Position numbers and translations under genes: made by a program
Source: DATJZG01 sp035499295
Lineage (GTDB): Bacteria > Myxococcota > Myxococcia > Myxococcales > Anaeromyxobacteraceae
Direction: 5' to 3'
Length of the DNA: 64,000 nucleotides
NCBI GenBank assembly: GCA_035499295.1
Contig: DATJZG010000110.1
Coordinates: 3,429-67,428, forward strand
Notes under the pieces: model-generated
Told to the model about the DNA's origin: nothing
The model's database searches: none
Seen by the model: the letters and a program-made list of their open reading frames with translations, nothing else
Shown: positions 7,126 to 14,730 of the stretch, one piece after another
Numbering within the stretch: the stretch's first letter is position 1
Layout: every line of letters starts with the position of its first letter

Positions 7126-9471
7126 GTGCCCTTGACTCCCCAAAGAAGCGCGCCCGTCGAGCGCGATCCGCTCCGCTCTTACCGGCTGGCGGGGATCGCC
7201 GCCACCGCCGTCATCGTCCTCTCCTTCCCCCTCTACCTGGCGGTGCGGAACCTGCGAGGCCCGCACTCCGCGGCGGAGTCGGAGGCGCGCTACGTGGGGA
7301 GCGAGCGCTGCAAGACCTGCCACCAGAAGGCCTACGACGCCTGGAAGGGCTCGAACCACGCCAAGGCCATGCAGCCCGCGCGCCCCGCGACCGTCCTCGG
7401 CGATTTCGGCGGGGCCTCCTTCGCGCACCGGGGCAAGGTCTGGCGCTTCTTCCGGCAAGGCGAGCGGTTCCTGGTCCACGCCGAGGGGTCGGACGGGACC
7501 ATGCGCGACTACGAGGTGGCCTACACCTTCGGGGTGGAGCCCTTGCAGCAATACCTCGTCGCGTTCCCCGGCGGGCGGCTCCAGGCGCTCTCGGCCGCCT
7601 GGGACACGCGGGCCAAGCGCTGGTTCTACGTGAACCCCGGGCCCGACGCCCCGCCCGGCGACTGGCTCCACTGGACCCGCCCTGGCCAGAACTGGAACGC
7701 GATGTGCTCCGACTGCCACTCCACCGCGGTCCGCAAGCGCTACGATCCGGAGAGGGACGAGTACCAGACCACCTGGTCGGAGATCATGGTCGGCTGCGAG
7801 GCCTGCCACGGACCGGGCTCGCGCCACGTGGCCTGGGCGGAGGAGCCGGCCATGGGGCGCCCGCAGGTGGAGAACTTCGCCCTGGTCACGCGCACCGCGA
7901 AGCTCCCGGCCCCCGAGCTGGTGGGGCTGTGCGCCCCCTGCCACTCGCGGCGGGCTCAGTTCGCCGACCAGGGAGTCCCGGGAGGCGAGCTGCTCGATCG
8001 CTACCTCCCGGTCCTGCTCGCTCCCGGCACCTTCTACCCCGACGGACAGATCCTCGACGAGGACTTCGAATGGCACGCATTCACCCAGAGCAAGATGTAC
8101 GCCAACGGGGTTCGCTGCAGCGACTGCCACGACGTCCACTCCGGAAAGCGCCACAAGGAAGGGAACGAGCTCTGCACCCGGTGCCACCGAGCCGACACCT
8201 ACGACGCTTCCGCGCACCACTTCCACAAGAAGGAGTGGAAGGGCAAGCCCAGCGCCGGCGTGCTCTGCGTCTCGTGCCACATGCCGGGCAGGAACTTCAT
8301 GGTGGTGCACTTCCGGCGCGACCACTCCATGCGCGTGCCGCGGCCGGACCTCAGCGCCAGCCTGGGCGTTCCCAATGCTTGCAGCGCATCCGGGTGCCAC
8401 GCCGACCGGTCGCCGGCCTGGGTGCAGGCGAAGTACGACGCCTGGTACGGGAAGATGCGCAAACCGCACTTCGGGACGATCCTGGCGGCCGGGAGGGCCC
8501 GGGCACCGGAGGCCGAGGCGGACCTCGTCCAGCTCTCCCAGGATCTGCTCCGGCCGGTGCCCGCCCGGGCCTCGGCGGTCGACCTGGTGGCGGCCTACCC
8601 AGGCCCGGCGGCGCGCGCGGCGGTGGAGAGGGCGCTCTTGGACCCCGAGCCCCTGATCCGGGCGACGGCGGTGCAGCGCCTGTCCGCCGACGACCCGGCG
8701 GCGCTCGCCCGCCTTCTCGGACCGCTCCTCCAGGATCCGATCCGCTGGGTGCGCGACGAGGCGGCGGCGCGCCTGGCGGGGGCGCCGGCCCTGCGGCTCA
8801 CCGAGGCGCAGCGCAAGGTGCACGCGGCGGTCCTCGACGAGTACATCGAGGGGCAGCGCTACATGTCGGACCTGCCGTCGGGCCCCTACAACCTGGGCAA
8901 CCTCTACAGCGCGCTCGGCCGCCGGGCGGACGCCGAGCGACAGTTCCGCCGCGCCGTTGCGATCGACGACCAGCTCTACATGGCAAAGGCGAACCTGGCC
9001 ATGCTGCTCGCCGAGAGCGGGCACCTCGATGAGGCGGAGAAGCTCTTGCGCGAGGCGCACGCCCTCCAGCCCGCTCTGGCGAGCATCTCCTTCGACCTGG
9101 GGCTGCTGCTCGCAGAGGAGGGGAGGCGGGACGAGGCCGAGAGGTGCTTGCGGGACTCGCTGAAGGCGGATCCGCGGATGGCGGCGGCGGCCTTCAACCT
9201 GGCGGTGCTCGTCGGGGAGAGGCGGCTGTCGGAGGCGGTGACCCTGGCGAGGCGAGCGGCTCAGCTCCGCCCCGACGTGCCCCGGTACTCCTGGACGCTT
9301 GCCTTCTTCGAGGCGCGAGCCGGCGATCTCGATGGCGCGGCCAAGGAGCTGGAGGCGCTGCTCCGGGATCACCCGGAGTACCCGGAAACCTATCGTCTGC
9401 TCGCCGAGGTGTACGTGCGCCAGGGTCGGGGCGCAGAGGCCCGGGCGCTCCTGGCGCGCCGACCGCAGTAA
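7126..9471 (+). CDS. Multihaem cytochrome c with HEAT-like and TPR C-terminal domains
   Basis: A 781-residue protein with one N-terminal membrane anchor (residues 22-40). It contains seven CXXCH haem motifs (CKTCH at residues 62-66, then CSDCH, CEACH, CAPCH, CSDCH, CTRCH, CVSCH) and one CX4CH (CSASGCH), so eight haems are predicted. After about residue 470 follow a HEAT/PBS-like stretch (ALLDPEPLIRATAVQRL) and four or more TPRs. Start GTG 7126 lies 12 bases after the Rieske stop. In this operon it should accept electrons from the Rieske protein in place of cytochrome c1; the TPRs suggest it docks another protein. The haem fold resembles octahaem/c554-type cytochromes, but its enzymatic role, if any, cannot be read. 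Confidence 0.9.
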   Translation: MPLTPQRSAPVERDPLRSYRLAGIAATAVIVLSFPLYLAVRNLRGPHSAAESEARYVGSERCKTCHQKAYDAWKGSNHAKAMQPARPATVLGDFGGASFAHRGKVWRFFRQGERFLVHAEGSDGTMRDYEVAYTFGVEPLQQYLVAFPGGRLQALSAAWDTRAKRWFYVNPGPDAPPGDWLHWTRPGQNWNAMCSDCHSTAVRKRYDPERDEYQTTWSEIMVGCEACHGPGSRHVAWAEEPAMGRPQVENFALVTRTAKLPAPELVGLCAPCHSRRAQFADQGVPGGELLDRYLPVLLAPGTFYPDGQILDEDFEWHAFTQSKMYANGVRCSDCHDVHSGKRHKEGNELCTRCHRADTYDASAHHFHKKEWKGKPSAGVLCVSCHMPGRNFMVVHFRRDHSMRVPRPDLSASLGVPNACSASGCHADRSPAWVQAKYDAWYGKMRKPHFGTILAAGRARAPEAEADLVQLSQDLLRPVPARASAVDLVAAYPGPAARAAVERALLDPEPLIRATAVQRLSADDPAALARLLGPLLQDPIRWVRDEAAARLAGAPALRLTEAQRKVHAAVLDEYIEGQRYMSDLPSGPYNLGNLYSALGRRADAERQFRRAVAIDDQLYMAKANLAMLLAESGHLDEAEKLLREAHALQPALASISFDLGLLLAEEGRRDEAERCLRDSLKADPRMAAAAFNLAVLVGERRLSEAVTLARRAAQLRPDVPRYSWTLAFFEARAGDLDGAAKELEALLRDHPEYPETYRLLAEVYVRQGRGAEARALLARRPQ

Positions 9472-9565
9472 CGGGCACTAGATGGCAGAGAGCGCCGCTC
9501 CGAATCCTCCCCCGGCCCGCCGCAAAGAGTGATACCAGCCGCAGTCAGACCAGCGAGGGGAAATC

Positions 9566-10258
9566 ATGGCCCACGTACATCTCATCGGCGGGGAGAAGGG
9601 CGGAGTGGGGAAGTCCGTCGTCGCCCGCCTGCTCGCGCAGTACTTCATCGACCACGGGATCCCCTTCGTCGGGTTCGACTCCGATCGGTCGCACGCCGCA
9701 CTGCTGCGCTTCTACGCGGGCTACGCCTCCCCGGTGCTCCTCGACCGCTTCGAGAGCCTGGACGCGGTCATGGAGGCCGCGGCCGCCAGCCCCGAAGGCC
9801 GCGTTCTGGTGGACCTCGCCTCGCAGACCCATGAGCCGCTCGCGCAGTGGATCGACGACTCGGGGGTGCTCGAGCTCGCCCGGGAAGCGGGAATCTCCAT
9901 CCGCTACTGGCACGTGATGGATTCGGGCCGCGACTCGGTCGACCTGCTCCGCCGCCTCCTCGACCGGTACGGTGAGCGCCTGAACTACGTGCTCGTGCTC
10001 AACCAATTCCGGGGAGACCACTTCGACGCACTGGCGCGATCCGGGGAGATGGAGCGGGCGCGCGCGCTGAAAGCCCATGTCGTCACCCTGGGGCGCCTCC
10101 ACGAGGCCGCCATGCGCAAGATCGACGCGACCAGCGCCAGCTTCTGGGCGGCGACTCGACGCGAGTCCGAGCCGGGCGGGCTCGGACTGATGGAGCGGCA
10201 GCGCGTCCGGGTGTGGCTGAAGCAGGCCTACCAGGAGTTCGACGCCCTCGGCGTCTGA
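9566..10258 (+). CDS. ParA/MinD-like P-loop ATPase
   Basis: A 230-residue soluble protein beginning with the deviant Walker A motif GEKGGVGKS (residues 9-17) of the ParA/MinD/SIMIBI class, followed by the FDSD switch and a Walker-B-like VLVDLAS. It has no ParB or other partition partner next to it and no C-terminal amphipathic MinD helix. The plasmid-type sequence style (single stand-alone ATPase, GIPFVGFDSDRS) resembles orphan ParA proteins annotated near mobilisation genes, but no mobile-element sign is present. Start ATG 9566 has GAGGGG upstream. Cellular cargo unknown. Confidence 0.8.
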   Translation: MAHVHLIGGEKGGVGKSVVARLLAQYFIDHGIPFVGFDSDRSHAALLRFYAGYASPVLLDRFESLDAVMEAAAASPEGRVLVDLASQTHEPLAQWIDDSGVLELAREAGISIRYWHVMDSGRDSVDLLRRLLDRYGERLNYVLVLNQFRGDHFDALARSGEMERARALKAHVVTLGRLHEAAMRKIDATSASFWAATRRESEPGGLGLMERQRVRVWLKQAYQEFDALGV

Positions 10259-10617
10259 GGGCGGGGCTCCTCGGGGAGCGCTTCCTAGGGCAGGGGTGGG
10301 CCCCGTCCTCCCGGGCGAGGCGATGGGTCGCGGCCCCGATCCGTCGGGCAGCGTGCGCAGGGCCTCTTGCCGCCGCGAAGCCCGCTCGCGGCTGCCGCGG
10401 CTCGCGCGCATCCCCTCGGGGAGAGGGCTCGGCAAGGCCGCGCCCGCGGCGCCGAGCGAAAGCGGGCGCTCCGCATCGTTCACGGAACGAGAACCCTCGC
10501 AAGGGGGACCGTCGGCCGGCGGGTCACGCCCAACAGGGTGTCGACCCTTGCGAGGCTACCCCGAAAACCCGCGCCTGGGCGAAGTTGCCGGGGGGAGCCG
10601 ATCACCAAGGAGGCAAC
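10259..10617. other. 359-base intergenic region upstream of the Lpp-like lipoprotein
   Basis: No protein-coding frame is convincing here. It contains several hairpins: a 7-bp stem CGCCCGC/GCGGGCG at 10441-10447 and 10462-10468, a small CGTTC-ACG-GAACG at 10477-10489, and the long 11-bp inverted repeat annotated separately at 10495-10555. No clear sigma-70 promoter is seen. Confidence 0.5.
10495..10555 (+). other. Predicted three-way-junction RNA element in the lipoprotein leader
   Basis: Two perfect 11-base complementary arms, CCTCGCAAGGG (10495-10505) and CCCTTGCGAGG (10545-10555), enclose 39 bases. These contain two further stems: GACC (10507-10510) with GGTC (10522-10525), and ACGCCC (10526-10531) with GGGTGT (10536-10541) closing an AACA tetraloop. 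The stems abut almost without gaps, giving a compact three-way junction 62 bases before the lipoprotein start. It matches no riboswitch class I can recall and has no U-run, so it is not a simple terminator. Confidence 0.45.
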
Positions 10618-10959
10618 ATGACACGCATGCTGGGCTTGGCCGTCCTCGCGCTGCTCGCGGCGGGGTGCGCCACCGACTCGTCGGTCAAGCAGGAGATCAG
10701 CCCGCTCGCCGACCGGATCACGAACATGGAGCGGCAGACGGCGGCGATGGACTCGAAGATCGCCGATTTGAGCAAGAAGGTGGACGCCCAGAACGCGGAC
10801 ATTCAGGCCTTGCGGAACAGCGTTGCGGACTCGAACGCGGCGGCGGCGAAGGCGCAGCAGGCGGCCGCCGACGCCCAGAGCGCCGCGGCCCGGGCCGAGA
10901 CCGCTGCGGCCAAGGCGGCGAAGGCCTTCGAGCTGAAGCAGATGAAGGGGGCCAAGTAG
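10618..10959 (+). CDS. Lpp/OprI-like alanine-zipper outer-membrane lipoprotein
   Basis: A 113-residue lipoprotein. The signal ends in a lipobox LLAAGC (Cys17). The mature part is a continuous heptad-like helix with ISPLADRITNMERQTAAM followed by an Ala/Lys/Gln-rich alanine zipper, and it ends in the dipeptide Ala-Lys. Start ATG 10618 has a perfect AAGGAGG site. Architecture and terminal lysine are those of Braun-type lipoproteins, which L,D-transpeptidases attach to peptidoglycan through that lysine. A L,D-transpeptidase gene lies convergently just downstream. Trimeric coiled coil and periplasmic-facing topology are inferred from the family. Confidence 0.8.
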   Translation: MTRMLGLAVLALLAAGCATDSSVKQEISPLADRITNMERQTAAMDSKIADLSKKVDAQNADIQALRNSVADSNAAAAKAQQAAADAQSAAARAETAAAKAAKAFELKQMKGAK

Positions 10960-10970
10960 GGGCCTGCGCA

Positions 10971-10998
10971 GGGGATCGCGAGCTCGGGCGCGATCCCC
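10971..10998. terminator. Bidirectional hairpin between lipoprotein and L,D-transpeptidase genes
   Basis: A perfect 10-bp stem, GGGGATCGCG (10971-10980) with CGCGATCCCC (10989-10998), and an 8-base loop. It lies in the 47-base gap between two convergent stop codons. No T-run follows, so termination efficiency is uncertain, but position and stem quality fit a shared terminator. Confidence 0.6.
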
Positions 10999-11006
10999 GG
11001 CGCGGC

Positions 11007-12077
11007 TCAACCGCCGTCCGCCGAGACGTCCACCGGCACCCCCCGGAGCTCCTTCACGGCGGAGTCGAGCTTCTGGGCGTCGATTCGATCGAGCAGGCCG
11101 CGGCGCGCGAGTAGCCGCTTCGCCTCGCTGAGGTAGTCGACGCGGACCTCGTCGTCCCCGTGCACCTCCACGTAGATGCGCGTCCCGCGCTGGCCCACCT
11201 TGACCGTTTCCCGGACGATGCTCACCCGGGTCCCTACGGCGACCCGCTCGTAGAGGTGCGGGATGTCCTCGGGGTAGAGCCGCAGACAGCCGTGACTCGC
11301 CTTCCGCCCGACGCCGAACGGCTTGTCGGTGCCGTGGATGAGGATGGACCCCTTCGAGAGCCTCAAGGAGTGGGTACCGAGGGGATTGTCCGGGCCCGGG
11401 GGCACGACATCCGGAAGCTCCGGGTTCTCCCGGCGGATGGAGGCCGGCGGGTACCAGCTCGGGTTGGTCTGCTTCTGGATCACCTTGAAGGTGCCAAGGG
11501 GGGTGGCCCATCCCTCGCTGCCCACGCCCACCGGGAACGTCATGGGGGCGCCGGGGGTGGCGGGCATGAGGTAGAGCCGCATCTCGGAGAGGTTCACGAG
11601 CAGGGTGCCGGGCACGGCGGCCCGCGGCACGATCCACGCGGTGGGGATGACCACGGTCGCCCCGGGCGTGGGGACGAAGGGGTCGAGCGCCGGGTTGGCC
11701 GCCGCGATCTCGCCGTAGCCGAGGTCGTACTCCCGGGCCATCTCGATGAGCGACTCCCCCTCCAGGACGGTGCGGGAGCAGACCGCACCGATGACCTCCT
11801 CGGCGCTGCAGTCGCCGAAGGGGCGGCAATCGGGCGACCTGCTCACCTCGCAGGTCACGGCCGGAGGTGCGCTCTCCGTCAGCACCGGCGCGGGCTCGGG
11901 CTCGGGCAGGGGTGGCGCGTGGCCGCACGCCACCGCCAAGGCGATGGCGAGGATCGCGAGAAGGGTCCTCGAGGCGCCGGGGAGGCGGGCCCCGTCGCCG
12001 TCGCGCGCGGGCCCAGCCGCGGCGGGCTCGTCGGCCGTTCCCTGGCTCGCTCGGCTGTGCCTTCCCAAGGCCTGCAT
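11007..12077 (-). CDS. LysM and YkuD L,D-transpeptidase (lipoprotein-like)
   Basis: 356 residues as called from ATG 12077; the first ~35 residues are polar and a later start is possible because the export signal (LLAILAIALAVACG, ending in a lipobox-like AVAC) begins there. Then come a Pro/Glu spacer, a LysM domain (VLEGESLIEMAREYDLGYGEIAAANPALDPF) that binds peptidoglycan, and a YkuD catalytic domain with HGTDKPFGVG and SHGCLRL, where Cys264 is the nucleophile. The enzyme would form 3-3 cross-links or attach lipoproteins to peptidoglycan. A close paralogue of the same domain order lies at 28693. It faces the Lpp-like lipoprotein gene. Confidence 0.9.
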   Translation of the reverse strand: MQALGRHSRASQGTADEPAAAGPARDGDGARLPGASRTLLAILAIALAVACGHAPPLPEPEPAPVLTESAPPAVTCEVSRSPDCRPFGDCSAEEVIGAVCSRTVLEGESLIEMAREYDLGYGEIAAANPALDPFVPTPGATVVIPTAWIVPRAAVPGTLLVNLSEMRLYLMPATPGAPMTFPVGVGSEGWATPLGTFKVIQKQTNPSWYPPASIRRENPELPDVVPPGPDNPLGTHSLRLSKGSILIHGTDKPFGVGRKASHGCLRLYPEDIPHLYERVAVGTRVSIVRETVKVGQRGTRIYVEVHGDDEVRVDYLSEAKRLLARRGLLDRIDAQKLDSAVKELRGVPVDVSADGG

Positions 12078-12312
12078 GTCTCCCGCGATGGGATTCCCGC
12101 GCCTCTCGGCAGCTCGCGGCGTCGGGAAGGTACTCGAATGGCCGGCGCCCCGGGTGCGGAGCGGCCTACCTTCCTAGCATCGAAGGGCAGGGCTTGTCGC
12201 GCACCGTCGCGGGCAGGCGCGGGGCGCAGGCGACCCGTGCCCACATCCTGCCCCGAGGTGGAGACCGCGGGCGCGTGACAAGGGCCCACGCAGCGGGTAG
12301 CTTGATCTCTGG

Positions 12313-12825
12313 GTGGCCGGGTTCGCCACAGAGACGCTCGCGACGCTCGTGCTGCTGCTCACGGCCGGCGGCGGGATGGCTGGCCGAGGGGTCGAGCCGG
12401 GCTCCCTGTGCCCCGCGACCGGGGACGTGGTCGCGGTCATCACCCGCAAGCGGGAGCTCTGGCTGTGCAGCGATGGGGCGCCGGCGGCGCGCATCCAAGT
12501 GGCGCTCGGCCAGGGCGGCCTCGACAAGCGTCACCTGGGGGACGGGAGGACGCCGCTCGGGACCTACACCCTCGGGCCTCCCAGGCCCTCCGGGCGCTTC
12601 GGGACCTTCATTCCCATCGACTACCCCACGCCTGATCAGGAAGCGCAGGGGCTCACCGGGCGCGCCGTCGGGATCCACGGCCCGCCGCGCGGGAAGACCG
12701 AACCCGAGTACCCGACGACTGCCGTCGACTGGACGCTGGGCTGCGTGGCGACGGGAACCGACGCGGACATCGAGGCGGTCGCCGACTTCGTGAGGCAGCG
12801 GCAGCCGGTCGTCGTGATCTTCTAG
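12313..12825 (+). CDS. Small L,D-transpeptidase (YkuD family)
   Basis: A 170-residue secreted protein with an N-terminal signal (LATLVLLLTAGGGMA) and a single YkuD domain. Catalytic His122 is in VGIHGPP and the nucleophile Cys144 in DWTLGCVAT, a variant of the usual SHGC signature in which Leu replaces His. The conserved strand DGRTPLGTYTLG precedes them. It lacks a LysM or other wall-binding module, unlike the two larger paralogues in this window. The start GTG 12313 is a choice among few; the divergent gene begins at 12077, so the promoter region is 235 bases. Confidence 0.82.
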   Translation: MAGFATETLATLVLLLTAGGGMAGRGVEPGSLCPATGDVVAVITRKRELWLCSDGAPAARIQVALGQGGLDKRHLGDGRTPLGTYTLGPPRPSGRFGTFIPIDYPTPDQEAQGLTGRAVGIHGPPRGKTEPEYPTTAVDWTLGCVATGTDADIEAVADFVRQRQPVVVIF

Positions 12826-12888
12826 CCGGCAGAAGGCCCGGTCCGGCCCGTTGCGGTCCTGGCCCGCGCCGGGGAGGATGCCCGGGGG

Positions 12889-13215
12889 ATGGCCTACCTC
12901 GTCGCGGAGCCCTGCATCCGCTGCAAGTACACCGACTGCGTGGAGGTGTGCCCGGTCGACTGCTTCCACGCGGGCCCGAACTTCCTCGTCATCGATCCGG
13001 ACGAGTGCATCTGCTGCGGGGCGTGCGAGCCCGCCTGCCCGGTCCAGGCCATCTTCTCCGAGGGGGACCTTCCCGAGCCGTGGGGGGAGTACGTCGGCCT
13101 CAACGCCGAGCTCTCGCGAAGGTGGCCGAGCATCACCCACAGGAAGCCGCCGCTCCCGGACGCCGACCGGTGGAAAGACGTGAGGGACAAGCGCTCCGAG
13201 CTCGATCTCGGCTGA
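12889..13215 (+). CDS. fdxA: Seven-iron ferredoxin FdxA ([3Fe-4S][4Fe-4S])
   Basis: A 108-residue protein with the FdxA signature: CIRCKYTDCVEVCPVDC at residues 9-25 and CICCGACEPACP at residues 40-51, closely matching Azotobacter ferredoxin I including the C-terminal 'LNAELSRRWPSIT' region. The ligand set Cys9/17/21/25/40/43/46/50 binds one [3Fe-4S] and one [4Fe-4S] cluster; Cys12 is the conserved free cysteine. Cys42 is an extra, non-family cysteine next to the cluster. Single-gene unit; the TolC-like gene downstream is convergent, with only 24 bases between stops. Confidence 0.93.
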   Translation: MAYLVAEPCIRCKYTDCVEVCPVDCFHAGPNFLVIDPDECICCGACEPACPVQAIFSEGDLPEPWGEYVGLNAELSRRWPSITHRKPPLPDADRWKDVRDKRSELDLG

Positions 13216-13239
13216 GAGCGACCCCCGGGGGCGGGTAGG

Positions 13240-14730
13240 CTAGGGGACGAAGGCGTCCGTCACCCGCGGCGCCGCGCGAACCGAGTCGAGGCTCCCGGCA
13301 TCCCACCCGCCGCCGAGGGCCTTCACCAGGAGCACCGAGGTCACGAGGCGCTGGCCCTGGATGACGGCGGCCTGCTGCTCGTTGGCGAGGAGGTTTTGCT
13401 GGGCGATCACGACGTCGAGGTAGCTCACCAGGCCGCCCACGTACCGGGAGGTGGCGAGGTCGAGCTGGCGCCGCGACGAGGCCACCGCCTCGGCCTGCGA
13501 CTGGCGCGCGGTCTCGAGCACCTCGAGGCCGGTGAGGCTGTCCTGCACCTCGCGGAAGGCGTTCAGCACCGTGGCCCGGTAGCTCGCCAGCGCCGCCTCG
13601 TAGCCCGCCCGGGAGTAGTCCACCTGGGCCCCGCGGGCGCCGCCGTCGAAGATGGCCTGGGTGAGCGTCGCCATCACCGCCCAGAACGCGCTGGCGGGGT
13701 TGAAGAGCTGCGAGAGCTTCATCGAGTTCCACCCTCCCTGGCCGGTGAGGGCGAGGGAGGGGAAGTAGGCGGCGGTGGCCACCCCGATCTGGGCGTTGGC
13801 GGCGGCCATCTGTCGCTCCGCCTCGGCGACGTCCGGGCGGCGCTCCAGGACGTCGGAGGGCAGCCCGCCGTCGATGCGGGGCGGCTCGGCGGCGAGTTCC
13901 TGCGCCGGGACGTGGAAGTCCGGTGCCGGCTTGCCGACCAGCACCGCGATGGCGTCCTCGAACTGCTTGCGCTGCAGGAGGAGGAGCGTGGCCTGGGTGC
14001 GGGTGGCGTTGAGCAGCGTCTCTTCCTGCGCCACGTCGAGGCTCGAGGCGATGCCGCCGGCGTAGCGCGATTTCATGAGCTCGAGCCCCTTCCTCAGGTT
14101 CTCCACGTTCCGGTTGAGGATGGCGATCTCGGTGTCGAGCTGGCGCAAGGTGAAGTAGTCCGCCGCCAGCTCCGCGGTGAGGACGAGGCGCACGTTCTCC
14201 AGGTCGGCGGCGCTCGCCTGGTAGGCGGCCTGCGCCGACTCGATCGAGCGCCGGACGGACCCGAAGAGGTCGACCTCGTAACTCAGGGTGAATGGAAGGA
14301 GATAGTTCGACTGGGTGACGGGGCTGAAGGTCGCGGTGCTGCCGCTCGGGCGGTTCCCGGAGTAGCGCTCCACGCCGGCGGCCGGGGCGACCGACAGCGA
14401 CGGGAAGAGCGAGGCATTCTGGACCGCGGCGGAAGCGCGCGCCTGGTCGAGGTGGGCGACCGCCCCCTTGAGGGTCTCGTTGGCCGAGAGCAGGTCGGCC
14501 TCCATGGTCTCCAGGTCGCCGTCGCGGAAGAGGGACCACCAGTGGGACTTGGGGACCGCGTCCTTGGGGACGGCCTCGCGCCAGGGCTCCGTCACCTCCC
14601 ATTTCACGGGCGCGGAGACCGGGGGGCGGTTGTAGTTCGGCCCCACCGAGCAGCCGGCGGCGAGGGCGAGGAGAGCGGCGCCCCAGAGACCGGCGTGGGG
14701 GCGCAGGGGAAGAGGTCGAGGGCGCGTCAT
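13240..14730 (-). CDS. NodT/OprM-type outer-membrane efflux lipoprotein
   Basis: 496 residues from ATG 14730. The signal peptide ends in a lipobox (LLALAAGC), followed by the family's opening SVGPNYNRPP. Two TolC-like repeats follow, with the diagnostic RPDVAEAERQMAAANAQIGVA in the middle. It is the outer-membrane channel of the tripartite pump encoded upstream. Its ATG overlaps the TGA of the adaptor gene (ATGA), so the three genes form a tightly coupled operon transcribed from about 19.2 kb towards 13.2 kb. Confidence 0.92.
   Translation of the reverse strand: MTRPRPLPLRPHAGLWGAALLALAAGCSVGPNYNRPPVSAPVKWEVTEPWREAVPKDAVPKSHWWSLFRDGDLETMEADLLSANETLKGAVAHLDQARASAAVQNASLFPSLSVAPAAGVERYSGNRPSGSTATFSPVTQSNYLLPFTLSYEVDLFGSVRRSIESAQAAYQASAADLENVRLVLTAELAADYFTLRQLDTEIAILNRNVENLRKGLELMKSRYAGGIASSLDVAQEETLLNATRTQATLLLLQRKQFEDAIAVLVGKPAPDFHVPAQELAAEPPRIDGGLPSDVLERRPDVAEAERQMAAANAQIGVATAAYFPSLALTGQGGWNSMKLSQLFNPASAFWAVMATLTQAIFDGGARGAQVDYSRAGYEAALASYRATVLNAFREVQDSLTGLEVLETARQSQAEAVASSRRQLDLATSRYVGGLVSYLDVVIAQQNLLANEQQAAVIQGQRLVTSVLLVKALGGGWDAGSLDSVRAAPRVTDAFVP

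Noticed and set aside
9566..10258. A chromosome or plasmid partition locus around the ParA-like gene
   Set aside because: No ParB gene and no parS-like palindromes (TGTTTCACGTGAAACA type) lie nearby.
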